Source of the DNA: Syntrophobacterales bacterium
Lineage (GTDB): Bacteria > Desulfobacterota > Syntrophorhabdia > Syntrophorhabdales > Syntrophorhabdaceae
Length of the DNA: 64,000 nucleotides
Direction: 5' to 3'
Assembly (NCBI GenBank): GCA_031274925.1
Contig: JAISPL010000025.1
Location: forward strand, 1 to 64,000
Shown: piece after piece, positions 17,820 through 27,700 of the stretch
Layout: each line of letters opens with the position of its first letter
How positions within the stretch are numbered: the first letter of the stretch is position 1
Notes under the pieces: model-generated
Told to the model about the DNA's origin: nothing
What the model saw: the letters and a program-made list of their open reading frames with translations, nothing else
Database searches by the model: none
Translations under genes and position numbers: made by a program

Positions 17820-20801
17820 ATGACTTACAGGATTGAAGTCGCATATAAAGAGGGAATCAGAGACGTTCCCGGAGAAAAACTGAAGAAGCGCATTAAAGGC
17901 GATTTCGGGTTGGAAGTTGAGGTTCATGTCGCGGATGTCTATACAGTCGACGGAGATGTTGAAAGCCGTATCATTGATGTGCTTGCCCAAGACGCATTTA
18001 TAGATCCTGTTACTCAGATAGGGTATATGAACGGCCCTGCTCCCACAGACGCCGACTGGGTGATTGAAGTAGGATTCAAGCCCGGGGTGACGGACAATGT
18101 GGGAAGGACTGCGCGAGAAGTGATTGAGGCCTTGTCAGCAAAGAAATTCAGAGAAGGGGAAGGGGTTTTCACGTCCAGGCTATTCTTCCTGAGAGGCAAG
18201 TTGGACAAGAAGGATGTTGTACGCATCGCTGAGGGTATGCTTGCCAATACGCTTATCAACAGGTATACATACAAGAGCAAAGACCAGTATGTGAAAGACA
18301 AGGGCATGGGCATATATGTGCCCAAGGTTGCCATTACACATGAGCCTATTGTTGAGACCTTCCCGCTGACTGCCAGTCTTGATGAGATGATGAAGATCAA
18401 CAGGGAAAGGACATGGGCGCTTTCGCGGGATGAAATGATCGCCATTCAGCGGTATTTCATCCGAAAAGAGGTCAGAGAAGAGAGAGAGCGGGTAGGCCTC
18501 ACGCAAGCTCCTACAGACGTGGAGATGGAGGTCCTTGCCCAGACATGGTCCGAGCACTGCAAGCATAAAATATTCAATGCCGTCATAAGGTATGAGGAGG
18601 GGGGGGGCGTACGCACCATCGATAGCCTTTTCAAAACTTACATAATGGGTTCCACCGAGGCGATACGCACGCAGAAAGGCCATAGAGATTTCTGCCTCTC
18701 CGTCTTCAAGGATAATGCAGGAATTATACGGTTCAACGAGAGATTCAATCTTGCGTATAAGGTTGAGACGCACAATACGCCTTCTGCTCTCGACCCTTAC
18801 GGCGGCGCCCTTACAGGGATCGTAGGCGTAAACCGTGATCCTTTCGGCACTGGCAAGGGGGCCAAGCTTGCATTCAATACGAATATTTTCTGCTTTGCCC
18901 CTCCTGACTATAAAGGGGATATGCCGCCGCGCCTCCTTCACCCCAAGAGAGTTCTTGACGGTGTTCGGGAAGGTGTGGAGCATGGGGGCAACAAAAGCGG
19001 TATACCGACCGTGAATGGCTCTCTTGTCTTTCATCAGGGCTATCTCGGTAAGCCTCTGGTTTTTTGCGGTACGTGCGGGATTATGCCCCGCACCATAAAA
19101 GGTGAGCCGACTTACACGAAGCAGGTCTGGAGAGGCGATGCGATTGTTATGGTTGGCGGTAAGATAGGCAAGGACGGCATTCATGGCGCTACGTTCTCAT
19201 CCGAAGAACTATCTGAGGTTTCGCCCACGAGCGCCGTCCAGATAGGAGACCCTATCACGCAAAAAAGAATGACCGATTTTCTCCTTGTAGCGCGGGACAT
19301 GGCCCTCTACACCTCCATCACGGACAATGGGGCAGGAGGCCTTTCGTCTTCGGTGGGCGAGATGGCGCAGGATACGAACGGATGTATTATCCATATTGAC
19401 AGGGCGCCGCTAAAATACCAAGGGCTTTCGCCGTGGGAGATACTCCTCTCAGAGGCCCAGGAAAGGATGACTGTTTCAGTAAGCCCGGATAAATTGGACG
19501 AGTTCATGGAGCTTTCAGAAAAGATGAACGTTACGTCCACAGTGCTGGGAGAATTTACTGGGTCGGGTAAATTCCACGTACTGTACAAGGGAAAGACCGT
19601 GGCTTACCTTGATATGGATTTCCTCCATAATGGGCTTCCGAAAATGAACCTCCCTGCGAAGTGGGTTCGTGTTATAAGGGATGAACCTGCGGTCAAGGAG
19701 CCCGACGATTACGGCACGGTTATCAAAAAGGTTCTAAGACGGTGGAACGTGTGCAGTAAAGAGCACGTGGTCCGCCAGTACGACCACGAGGTTCAAGGTG
19801 GAAGCGTGGTCAAACCCTTAACCGGCAGCCTCAATAATGGACCGAGCGATGCAAGTGTCGTAAGGCCCGACCTCGACAGTTCCTGGGGGGCGGTGGTAAG
19901 CCATGGGATATGTCCAAAATACAGTGAATTCGATACCTACAATATGGTTGCTTGTGCCATTGACGAGGCAATAAGGAACAATATCGCCACTGGCGGCGCT
20001 TTAAACAGAATGGCTCTTCTTGACAATTTCTGCTGGTCTGACCCCGTGGTATCTGAAAGGAACCAGGAGGGTCCATACAAACTCGCCCAACTCGTGCGGG
20101 CCAACATGGCTCTTTATGACTACACTACCCTTTTCGGCACGCCGTGCATATCGGGCAAAGACAGCATGAAAAACGATTACATATTTAAAGATATAAAGAT
20201 TTCAGTCCCTCAGACTGTACTGATATCGGCTATTTCAGTAATCGACGATGTGAGCCGCGCAGTAACCATGGATTTCAAGGAAGGCGGGGATCTTGTTATC
20301 ATCATCGGAAAGACATATGGCGAAATGGGAGGGTCGGAGTATTTTGCCTCGTTAGGTCTTCATGGCAACATATCTCCAAGAGTGAGGGGGCGAAGCGCGA
20401 AGACGATATATACCCGCCTTGAAAGAGCCATCAGGAACGGCATAATCAGGTCCTGCCATGACGTCTCGGACGGAGGCATTGCCTGTTCTCTTGCGGAGAG
20501 CGCGTTTGCGGGTGGTTTGGGGGTGGACATAGACCTGTCACGGGTACCTTCCGCTGGGGTGTTCAGGGACGATCTTCTTCTCTTTTCAGAGTCCCAGAGC
20601 AGATTCATAGTGTCTGTGAGAGAAAGCGATTACAAAGCATTCCAGGCGCTGATGAAAAGCGTTTCCTACAGTGTCATAGGAACCGTAAGGAAAGACGATA
20701 GCTTCGTACTGAAGGGGATTTACGGTAACACGATCGCTCACCTTAAAATAGATGAGTTGCGTGAGGAGTGGCAGGCTCCGTTCAGGGAGATATTTGCGTA
20801 A
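17820..20801 (+). CDS. purL: phosphoribosylformylglycinamidine synthase PurL with fused PurS-like N-terminus
   Basis: A 993-residue enzyme for the fourth step of purine synthesis (FGAR + ATP + glutamine to FGAM). Residues 1-170 contain two PurS-like halves (R-I-E-V-A-Y-K-E-G near 5 and V-I-E-V-G-F-K-P-G-V near 80), imitating the PurS dimer. The rest is the duplicated ATP-grasp-like AIR-synthase fold with Q-T-W-S-E-H-C-K-H near 240, V-E-T-H-N-T-P-S-A near 315, D-P-F-G-T-G-K-G-A-K near 340 and a second-half G-K-D-S-M-K-N. There is no glutaminase (PurQ-type GATase) domain, so a separate PurQ must be encoded elsewhere. This layout lies between the small three-subunit form and the 1300-residue fused enterobacterial form. 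Confidence 0.9.
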   Translation: MTYRIEVAYKEGIRDVPGEKLKKRIKGDFGLEVEVHVADVYTVDGDVESRIIDVLAQDAFIDPVTQIGYMNGPAPTDADWVIEVGFKPGVTDNVGRTAREVIEALSAKKFREGEGVFTSRLFFLRGKLDKKDVVRIAEGMLANTLINRYTYKSKDQYVKDKGMGIYVPKVAITHEPIVETFPLTASLDEMMKINRERTWALSRDEMIAIQRYFIRKEVREERERVGLTQAPTDVEMEVLAQTWSEHCKHKIFNAVIRYEEGGGVRTIDSLFKTYIMGSTEAIRTQKGHRDFCLSVFKDNAGIIRFNERFNLAYKVETHNTPSALDPYGGALTGIVGVNRDPFGTGKGAKLAFNTNIFCFAPPDYKGDMPPRLLHPKRVLDGVREGVEHGGNKSGIPTVNGSLVFHQGYLGKPLVFCGTCGIMPRTIKGEPTYTKQVWRGDAIVMVGGKIGKDGIHGATFSSEELSEVSPTSAVQIGDPITQKRMTDFLLVARDMALYTSITDNGAGGLSSSVGEMAQDTNGCIIHIDRAPLKYQGLSPWEILLSEAQERMTVSVSPDKLDEFMELSEKMNVTSTVLGEFTGSGKFHVLYKGKTVAYLDMDFLHNGLPKMNLPAKWVRVIRDEPAVKEPDDYGTVIKKVLRRWNVCSKEHVVRQYDHEVQGGSVVKPLTGSLNNGPSDASVVRPDLDSSWGAVVSHGICPKYSEFDTYNMVACAIDEAIRNNIATGGALNRMALLDNFCWSDPVVSERNQEGPYKLAQLVRANMALYDYTTLFGTPCISGKDSMKNDYIFKDIKISVPQTVLISAISVIDDVSRAVTMDFKEGGDLVIIIGKTYGEMGGSEYFASLGLHGNISPRVRGRSAKTIYTRLERAIRNGIIRSCHDVSDGGIACSLAESAFAGGLGVDIDLSRVPSAGVFRDDLLLFSESQSRFIVSVRESDYKAFQALMKSVSYSVIGTVRKDDSFVLKGIYGNTIAHLKIDELREEWQAPFREIFA

Positions 20802-21294
20802 GACATTCGTTAGTCATTAGCGGTATATATCTTTCGGACTCTTTGGCAGAAAAGTAACTTGGAATTCCATCGTCCGTTCCTCCGTGTTCTTTCATTCTGA
20901 CATCATCTTGTATGTTTTTTTTGGATTTACCGCGTTTATGATACACAAACCAAAGGCAGTTCCATGATACGCTGCCAGTGAGGGTAGTTCTTTGTCAAGG
21001 AAGAGACAAAGAGGAGCAAGCCCTTATCTGTCTTATCTACTGAGATCTCATGGCCGGTCAACAGGTTTTTCATTTCCCTGTCGTCGCTTGGGCTGTCTCG
21101 TTCTGACCCAGGCCTATCTCGACATTTTTCTTGAAAAACGAGTAACGTATGTAGGTTGTCCCCCCCCCTTGTAAGGGATGCACTCTACGCGGTCGCTCCC
21201 TTGTCCATTCAAGCGTTGCGAGCCGTGCTCGTTTTTAGGGAGCGGATAGGGCAGGTTTACTGTCTTCCATATCTTGACTTAAAGGGTATGGGAT
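20802..21294. other. intergenic stretch between convergent genes
   Basis: Lies between purL (plus) and the subtilase gene (minus). A minus-strand open frame of about 75 codons ends near 20945 (it includes M-K-N-L-L-T-G-H-E-I-S-V-D-K). It has no clear ribosome site and no family match that I recognise; it could be a gene fragment. Nothing else is seen. Confidence 0.3.
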
Positions 21295-23676
21295 CTATTT
21301 GCCAGTTCCCTTAAGAGATACTATTGTCTGCCCATTTGGGGCATTGGGGACATTGGATGTGATGGTGAGGGAGTCCGTATACGTGGTTTTTACGGCATCA
21401 GGCGTGAAGATGATGGAAACAGGGCATGAGGCGCCTTTTGCTAATGTCTGACCATCATTGCAATTGGTTGAGCCTATGACAAAAAACCGCTCACTGGCCA
21501 ATGACACGCTTCTGATAACGAGATCGGACAATCCTGTATTCTTGACGCTAATGGTCTTGGTGAGAGAAGTGTTTGCCGCTACGGAACCGAAATTGAGAGC
21601 TGAGTGTACGGTGATCTTGGGCGGAACCACATTGGCCTTCAGTTTTACTGTCAGCCCATTAGGTTTATTGGTGGCGTTGGAAGTGATAATAAGTTGTCCG
21701 GTCTTGACTCCAAAGGAACCAGGGCTTATCTGGATGGTTATGCCGCAACTCTCTTTTTTTCCGATAGGCGAAGCAGTACAGTTGTTTTCGGTTATTTTAA
21801 ATTCAGAGTCTGGCTGGGCGGCGGCTTTATATATCGTCAGGTGTGAGGTGCCCGTATTTCTAAAGGTGACCGTTTTTTGAAATGGACCAGCCATCTTTAA
21901 ATTGCCAAAATTGAGGGTCCCAGAGGAGGGCGATATCTTGGGTGGGGGATTGAAAATGGCGGTGATATACGACACTGAGTTGACATTCACGGTACAGACC
22001 GATCCTGATGGCCCCGATGATGTGGAGTCGCACCCATCCCAACTGTCCAGGAAGGAATTCTTATTTGGCTTTGCTTCAATGGTTACGTCTGTTCCTTGAG
22101 AATAGGCCCCGAGACAGGTATATTTGTCTGTTGAGCAGTCAAGATCAGTTCCGATGACTGTCCCCTTTTTAGTGCCCCCTATACTGGCAACAATGGCGGC
22201 GTCGTTATACGCTTTATCGATGTTGATCCGTTTTTTGCTTATTTTGGCACACTTGCCGGAGCCAGGGGCGGTCGTCCCTGTTGCGGCTAATATATTCTGT
22301 ATGTCACTTACGCTTAGGTCTGTGGTGGCAAAGGGGAACCTTTGCCGCATCACGGCGAATGCCCCGGCTACGTGGGGGGCAGCCATGGACGTGCCTGCCA
22401 TGAGAGCGGAGCCCCTTTCAGGGATAGATGATGTGATATAATAATTGGTGAAGGTGTCGCCTCCGGGAGCAAGGAGGCTTAGAAAAGATGCAGTATTGGA
22501 ATAGCTTGTCACGTTGTCTGAGTTACCTGTCGCGCCGACGCTAATTGCGGACGATATGCAGGCGGGGAACGTCAGGGCGCCGCAGTAGCCTTTGCCTTTT
22601 TCGTCCCCGTTTCCGGACGCCACAATGGTGGCGATTCCGGCGTCTCTCAAACTATCTATTGTGTCCTTGAATGGTTTGTATTGTTTATCGCAGCTCGCTT
22701 GGGTGGTATACTTGCCGCTGCCGATGCTCATATTTACCGAGGCAATATTCGTACCTCGTAGCTCGTAGACTCTTTCGAGACCCTTGAGTATATCTGCCGT
22801 GCTCGCTCCGACGCATGGAGAAACCCTCGGGTAGCAGAGCGAGGGGTGATTAAGACGGGAAAACACTTGTATGGCGATGATACTGGCCTCCGGGGCCACA
22901 CCTCCCCCAGGACTTTCATTTACACCCGTCCGACCGGCCGCGATCCCTGCCACGTGCGTTCCATGGTCGCAGTTGGGGGGAGTACATCCGTTGATGACGT
23001 AAGGTATAGCCGACCCGTCGGCAATGGATTCGGAGGCGCCGTCGGGGCAGAGGGAAGAAATAAGGCCATCGCTGGTGTTTGTTGAATAACATGCCTCAGA
23101 CACCACAGCGCCACTGAGGTAAGGATGGCTCTTGTCGACGCCTGTGTCGAGTATGGCAATGGCAGTGCCTTTTCCGGTCACGTCTGACCCGCGCAGATCA
23201 GTGACCCCGATTAATTGCATATTCCAGTCTATGCCTGTCGCCGGTGGAAGGAAAATGTCCTCTACGATGCTTTCAACAAGCCGGGACGAACGGAGGGCAT
23301 CCAGAGTCTCCTTGTCGACAGTCATAGCCAGATAGGGAATATATTTATACCTGTAGGCGGCAGCCGATTGTAATCCATTTGAGGCGAGTTCGGAAATGAC
23401 AGACTGCTGGGCGTTTGAAATGGTCGTGTAATGCGCCATTGAAAATGGAAAGGAAGGTTCAGGGATGAAACCAGCCTTGGCTCCCACTATAATTCTTACA
23501 GAACCCTTGGTTGCGGCTGTTGAGGCAAGGACTCTGTAATTATCGGGGGTTACAAACTTTGACTCATTTGCATCGTTGGCAGAGGCTTCGCCTGGGCCTG
23601 CAAAACCAGCGGCCACAAAAGCAAAAGAACTTACCAATAAGACAATATTTACCCAAATACGAATGTTGCTGATCAT
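21295..23676 (-). CDS. secreted subtilisin-like (S8) serine protease with C-terminal ASH-type domains
   Basis: A 793-residue exported protease. A signal peptide spans about residues 1-33 and an I9-like prodomain region about 58-140. The S8 catalytic domain has Asp in A-I-L-D-T-G-V-D (D177), His in H-G-T-H-V-A-G (H238), the oxyanion Asn in A-S-G-N-G (N356) and Ser in G-T-S-M-A-A-P-H (S430). Cysteine pairs near 195-235 and 281-288 suggest disulfides. Then comes a short beta domain with D-S-W-D-G-C. Two choice-of-anchor-D/ASH-like domains follow, each opening with L-N-F-G-N-L or L-N-F-G-S-V and K-T-V-T-F-R-N-T-G or K-T-I-S-V-K-N-T-G, probably binding modules. GAAGGGG precedes the ATG. It is predicted to act outside the inner membrane; no secretion partner is adjacent. 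Confidence 0.88.
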   Translation of the reverse strand: MISNIRIWVNIVLLVSSFAFVAAGFAGPGEASANDANESKFVTPDNYRVLASTAATKGSVRIIVGAKAGFIPEPSFPFSMAHYTTISNAQQSVISELASNGLQSAAAYRYKYIPYLAMTVDKETLDALRSSRLVESIVEDIFLPPATGIDWNMQLIGVTDLRGSDVTGKGTAIAILDTGVDKSHPYLSGAVVSEACYSTNTSDGLISSLCPDGASESIADGSAIPYVINGCTPPNCDHGTHVAGIAAGRTGVNESPGGGVAPEASIIAIQVFSRLNHPSLCYPRVSPCVGASTADILKGLERVYELRGTNIASVNMSIGSGKYTTQASCDKQYKPFKDTIDSLRDAGIATIVASGNGDEKGKGYCGALTFPACISSAISVGATGNSDNVTSYSNTASFLSLLAPGGDTFTNYYITSSIPERGSALMAGTSMAAPHVAGAFAVMRQRFPFATTDLSVSDIQNILAATGTTAPGSGKCAKISKKRINIDKAYNDAAIVASIGGTKKGTVIGTDLDCSTDKYTCLGAYSQGTDVTIEAKPNKNSFLDSWDGCDSTSSGPSGSVCTVNVNSVSYITAIFNPPPKISPSSGTLNFGNLKMAGPFQKTVTFRNTGTSHLTIYKAAAQPDSEFKITENNCTASPIGKKESCGITIQISPGSFGVKTGQLIITSNATNKPNGLTVKLKANVVPPKITVHSALNFGSVAANTSLTKTISVKNTGLSDLVIRSVSLASERFFVIGSTNCNDGQTLAKGASCPVSIIFTPDAVKTTYTDSLTITSNVPNAPNGQTIVSLKGTGK

Positions 23677-23711
23677 TGCCCCTTCACTATAAACTTTCGC
23701 CTTAGTTCAGC

Positions 23712-24269
23712 TTATCCGATGTATGGGAAGCCATAGGTATCAAGGGAGACACTCTCCTTGAGGGGTCTTTTCGGTGTAGTTCTAGGTATTTCATCAAAGT
23801 AACCGACCGGGGTCAATTCTACAACGGCAAACTCTTCAGGCACCTTAAGTATCTTCTTTGCAGCCTTTGCATCAAACATGCCCACATGCACGGTTCCCAG
23901 ACCGAAGCCCCACGCTGCAAGGACTATGTGTTCCATGGCGATACCCGCATCAAACATCAGCCAGTCCCCTTTGTATGTGGCGGGAACTCCTTTATGATAA
24001 CCAGATAGTCCTTTTTTTGCGATGATGCAGATCACACACGGGGCATTTGTAACAGCCTTTTTGGCGGGATTAGTGGGGGGCAACGTTTCGCCAAGGGCTT
24101 CCATTACGCATCGGTTTTTTACCACGATGAACCGTGGAACCTGGGTGTTGGCCCATGATGGTGCGTTTCTTGCCGCATCAAGGATCTCAATTATTATTTC
24201 GTCCGGGACCGGGTCGGTCCGGTATTTTCTCACGCTTCGTCGTTCACGTATCGCCTTAAGCAGTTCCAT
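23712..24269 (-). CDS. nitroreductase family FMN oxidoreductase
   Basis: A 185-residue flavoprotein. It opens M-E-L-L-K-A-I-R-E-R-R-S-V-R-K-Y, where the R-R-S-x-R segment binds the FMN phosphate. It continues with N-A-P-S-W-A-N-T-Q-V-P-R near residue 40, D-A-G-I-A-M-E-H-I-V-L-A-A near 115 and G-L-G-T-V-H-V-G near 130. These are the FMN-contact motifs of the small nitroreductase/NADH dehydrogenase family. Nitro compounds, quinones or flavins are possible acceptors. ATG 24269 follows TAGGAG by five bases; an upstream TTG at 24296 lacks one. It is separated from both neighbours, so probably monocistronic. Confidence 0.85.
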   Translation of the reverse strand: MELLKAIRERRSVRKYRTDPVPDEIIIEILDAARNAPSWANTQVPRFIVVKNRCVMEALGETLPPTNPAKKAVTNAPCVICIIAKKGLSGYHKGVPATYKGDWLMFDAGIAMEHIVLAAWGFGLGTVHVGMFDAKAAKKILKVPEEFAVVELTPVGYFDEIPRTTPKRPLKESVSLDTYGFPYIG

Positions 24270-24401
24270 AGTCGCTCCTAGCACCTGATTTTCCAATATA
24301 GCGCAAGAAAGACAAGACTGTCAAGAATGATGTAGTTTTGAAGTTCCTCCTGTATTGGCCGTCTTTTAACTCTTAGCTGATTAAAGAGGGCCTGGATTTA
24401 C

Positions 24402-24758
24402 TTATGGATTGTAGTGAAAGGAGAGCCAGACCGTCTTTCCGCTCTTATCCGTCCATTCGACCCGGTGTCTTACGTGGGCGGGAATGGAGACGTAATCCCC
24501 AGGACCCATTACTCGGACATCCCTTTCGCCCTCGAAAAGGAGACCCGCGCTGCCCGTGAGAAGGATGACCCATTCCGACGTCTCCTGATCATACCACTCC
24601 CCCGGTGCAGTGGCGTGGCCGTCAGATACAATGCGTTCCATCCTGAAGCCTTTAGTGGCAAGAAGGATCTCAAGGAGTTCTTCCTTCAGGGAATGAGGAA
24701 CCATGGAATAGATGTTTCCCTGTTTTCCACCCTTTGGTGCGGGATTGTGCTTTACCAT
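24402..24758 (-). CDS. cupin-domain protein
   Basis: A 118-residue single cupin barrel. Motif 1 is degenerate (G-H-A-T-A-P-G-E-W-Y-D then E-W-V-I-L-L-T-G); motif 2 is G-D-Y-V-S-I-P-A-H-V-R-H-R-V. The protein probably binds a metal through the His and Glu residues; its ligand is unknown. Its start codon overlaps the stop of the large GH13 gene by one base, so the two are translationally coupled. This suggests a link to polysaccharide handling, for example as a sugar-binding or isomerase-like accessory. It is the downstream member of the pair. Confidence 0.7.
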   Translation of the reverse strand: MVKHNPAPKGGKQGNIYSMVPHSLKEELLEILLATKGFRMERIVSDGHATAPGEWYDQETSEWVILLTGSAGLLFEGERDVRVMGPGDYVSIPAHVRHRVEWTDKSGKTVWLSFHYNP

Positions 24759-27700
24759 CAGGTCTCCGGTCCGGTTTTCAGGGACCGCAGGAATTCCACG
24801 ACGCGATACCCCGATCGTTCGGAGGCCCTGAGAAGCAGCCCGACGAGAGAGCGATATTTCTTAACTTCAGCCTCAGTCAGGTCTTCATCTGTGGCCCTCT
24901 CTTTCGCCTCCAGCGTGACGGTTTCGGCAGCAAGAAATGAAATAAGCATGTCACGAAGGCTGTCCCTGTTGAACCAAAGGATTTCCTCATATTCGTTTAC
25001 CTGGAGGAATCGCCTTGCCTCCTCATCAGCGAAAAGCCGCTCAAAGCCTTCATGGAGCTGCGCTGTGCCCATGGCTTCAAAGATATTTTCGTAATTATTG
25101 AGAAGCTTGACCATAATCGTTGCACCATATGCCGACTGGTCGTCCATCCCGAGATTCTGGAAGACTGCCGTAATGATAGGCCCAAGGTACCATTCGTCGA
25201 TCAGCCTGCGGCTTTCCGCGGAACTAAGTGGTTTTTGCGTGACCATACGGCCCGAATACCTGGTGATGACCCAAGCGGCTAGAGTATAAAAGGTAGCAGG
25301 GTTCATCTCCTTTTCATGGCACGAATAGCCGGTTTCCCGGTTAGCGGACCCGTTGCCCTTTACTCTTGCTTCAGGCGGACATGACGGTGTAAGCAACAAG
25401 GATTCAAGCATGAGGCGCATAGTGTTTGCCTCTGCCACTTCGTTCCCTTGACCGTCGCCATGTTTTTTTATCTCGTGGAGGAAATTAAGGGCTTGGCCTT
25501 CCATTTCATTCATGAGGCGAGATGGGATCACCCGGTCTTTCGAAACAAGCGCTTGCGTATGAGCTTCCCAAAGTTGGCGCAATGTGCTGGCATTCATCAA
25601 TTCCCGGAAAGCATGAAGCGCAGGCTGGAGAAGCATTTCGGCAAGAGATTTTTCTATGTCTGGGACTCCGCGGCCGTTAAGGTGTGAGACGAGACGTGAG
25701 TAATGGTCCCACTCGTTGTCAAAAACCTCTCTAAAATCGAGAAAGACGTGATAATCATAGGCTCCGAGTTCCAGGTAGAGGCCTTTCTCGTGGATTTCCT
25801 TATTCTTTCTTATAAATTGAAGGTTTGATGCATGGTCTCTGAAGATCGTGAAGGCGTCACCGTTGTCTTGCAGGGCGAGTCCTTCGCCAAGAGACTTCTG
25901 CGCGAGGTTTCGTGAATCACCATGGCCGGTCTTCTGTGAATAGGCTACTGCCATCTTGATCCAGCCGGCGGTCTCAGCGAATTTATTGTGATAGGCAACA
26001 ACAGTATGCTGGCCGCCGTGTTTGTTTGAATAGGCAAATACATCTTCGTTCACGTGGCCTTGAGAGGTAAAGAAATCGTAGAAAAGAAAATGCTCTACGC
26101 CGGCAAACAGGTATCTCAGGCGAAGGAGAGGGAATATTTCCCGCTCGTGCCGTTTGATAAGGTGAGGGTCAGGCGTCTCGTCCCAGTATGCCCTCCGGTA
26201 TTCCATGCCATATTTTTCACTGAGTCCCTCAAGTTGGCCATGACCGAACATGGGCAGACCAGGCATGGTTATCATCAAGATGCAGACGCCGAAATATTTG
26301 CCGTCCTTGTCGAACTGGTCCACTGCCGTCCGTTCGTCAGGATTGTTCATGAAATTAACGAATCTTCTCAGGACTTCTGGGTCGAATTCAAGAGTATTTT
26401 TCATGGTTTGACGGTATCCCGCGTTGTCCTCGTCCCGGAGCATATGCATGAAGGCGCTGTTGTAAACTCTGTGCATGCCGAGGGTGCGCACGAAATAGCC
26501 TTCCAGAAGCCAGAATGCTTCGGCTAGAAGGAGGGTATCGGGCGCTTCTGATGCCACGCGGTCTACGACCTCCCGCCAGAATTCCTTGGGCATGGCATGA
26601 TTGAATTCTTCTTTGGCGAGACCGTGCTCCGCCCGTGTCGGGATCGCTCCCCCCGTGCCTGGTTCCGGAAACCAGAGTCGCTGGTAATGCTTCTTCGTGA
26701 GTGTCATGGCTGCATCGAAGCGGATTACCGGGAACTTTCGTGCCACGTGGAGAATAGTCTGGATCATTGCCTCTCGAACCTCAGGATTCAGGTAGTCGAT
26801 CTGTGCTGTGTCGTTCCACGGCATGCTCGTGCCGTCATTTCCATGGTAGACATAACGTTCACTCCCAGTCCACCGGTCAACCCGCTTGAAAACCACTGCC
26901 GCGTCGGTACGGTTGTAATAATGGTCTTCGACGAAGATGCCCACTCTTTCATCATGGGAAAGATCAGCGCCGCTAAAGGAGTACCAAGGGTAGGGGTTGT
27001 AATCCAATGATATGAACCAGTCCGGGTGTTGAATAGTCCATCTTGAGTAAATACCCACATGGTTGGGTACCATATCGCTTGCGAGACGGATACCCCGGAG
27101 CCATGCCCTTTCTTTGAGGCTTGCGTATGCTTCCTCTCCCCCCAGGTCTTCCGCGATCTCATAGTCGTAGAGAGAATAGGCGGAAGGAACCGCCTCCGGG
27201 TTACCACACAACTGTTTAATCTTTTGTGAGGAAGGGCTTCTTTCCCAGACGCCGATCAGCCATAGTCCGGAAAAACCCTGACGAGAAAGGGTGTCCAACT
27301 CTTCGTCTGGTATCTCATCGAGACGGCTGATGGACCGCCCGAATTTTTTTGAGAGCTGATCTAGCCACACGTAGATGTTTTTAGCCATAAGGACGAGACG
27401 TGGCATCCAGTCTCTGTCAGGACTGAATTCTTCAGCTTCGCATTCAAGACCAGTGTTTTTGTACTGATATGCCCTGGATTTGCCGGGGCCAGGGAATGTG
27501 AGTTTATCTTCTTCTTTGAAGAGATCAAGTCCACCCAGGATACGCCGGATGAATCCTTTGAGGAGAATCCCCCAACAGCCCCTTATGTATTCAAGCTGAC
27601 CTGAAAGAGAATTGGGCACCAATACCGCAGGACTCCTTAGCATGTCCACAAGGCGCTGGTTGTCGGGGCCAAATGTCGGCTGGGTATCGAAATACATCCT

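Noticed and set aside
17820-20801. Full-length PurL with glutaminase domain
   Set aside because: No GATase motif (G-x-C-N-G or similar) is present after residue 800; the chain ends with the second AIR-synthase-like half.
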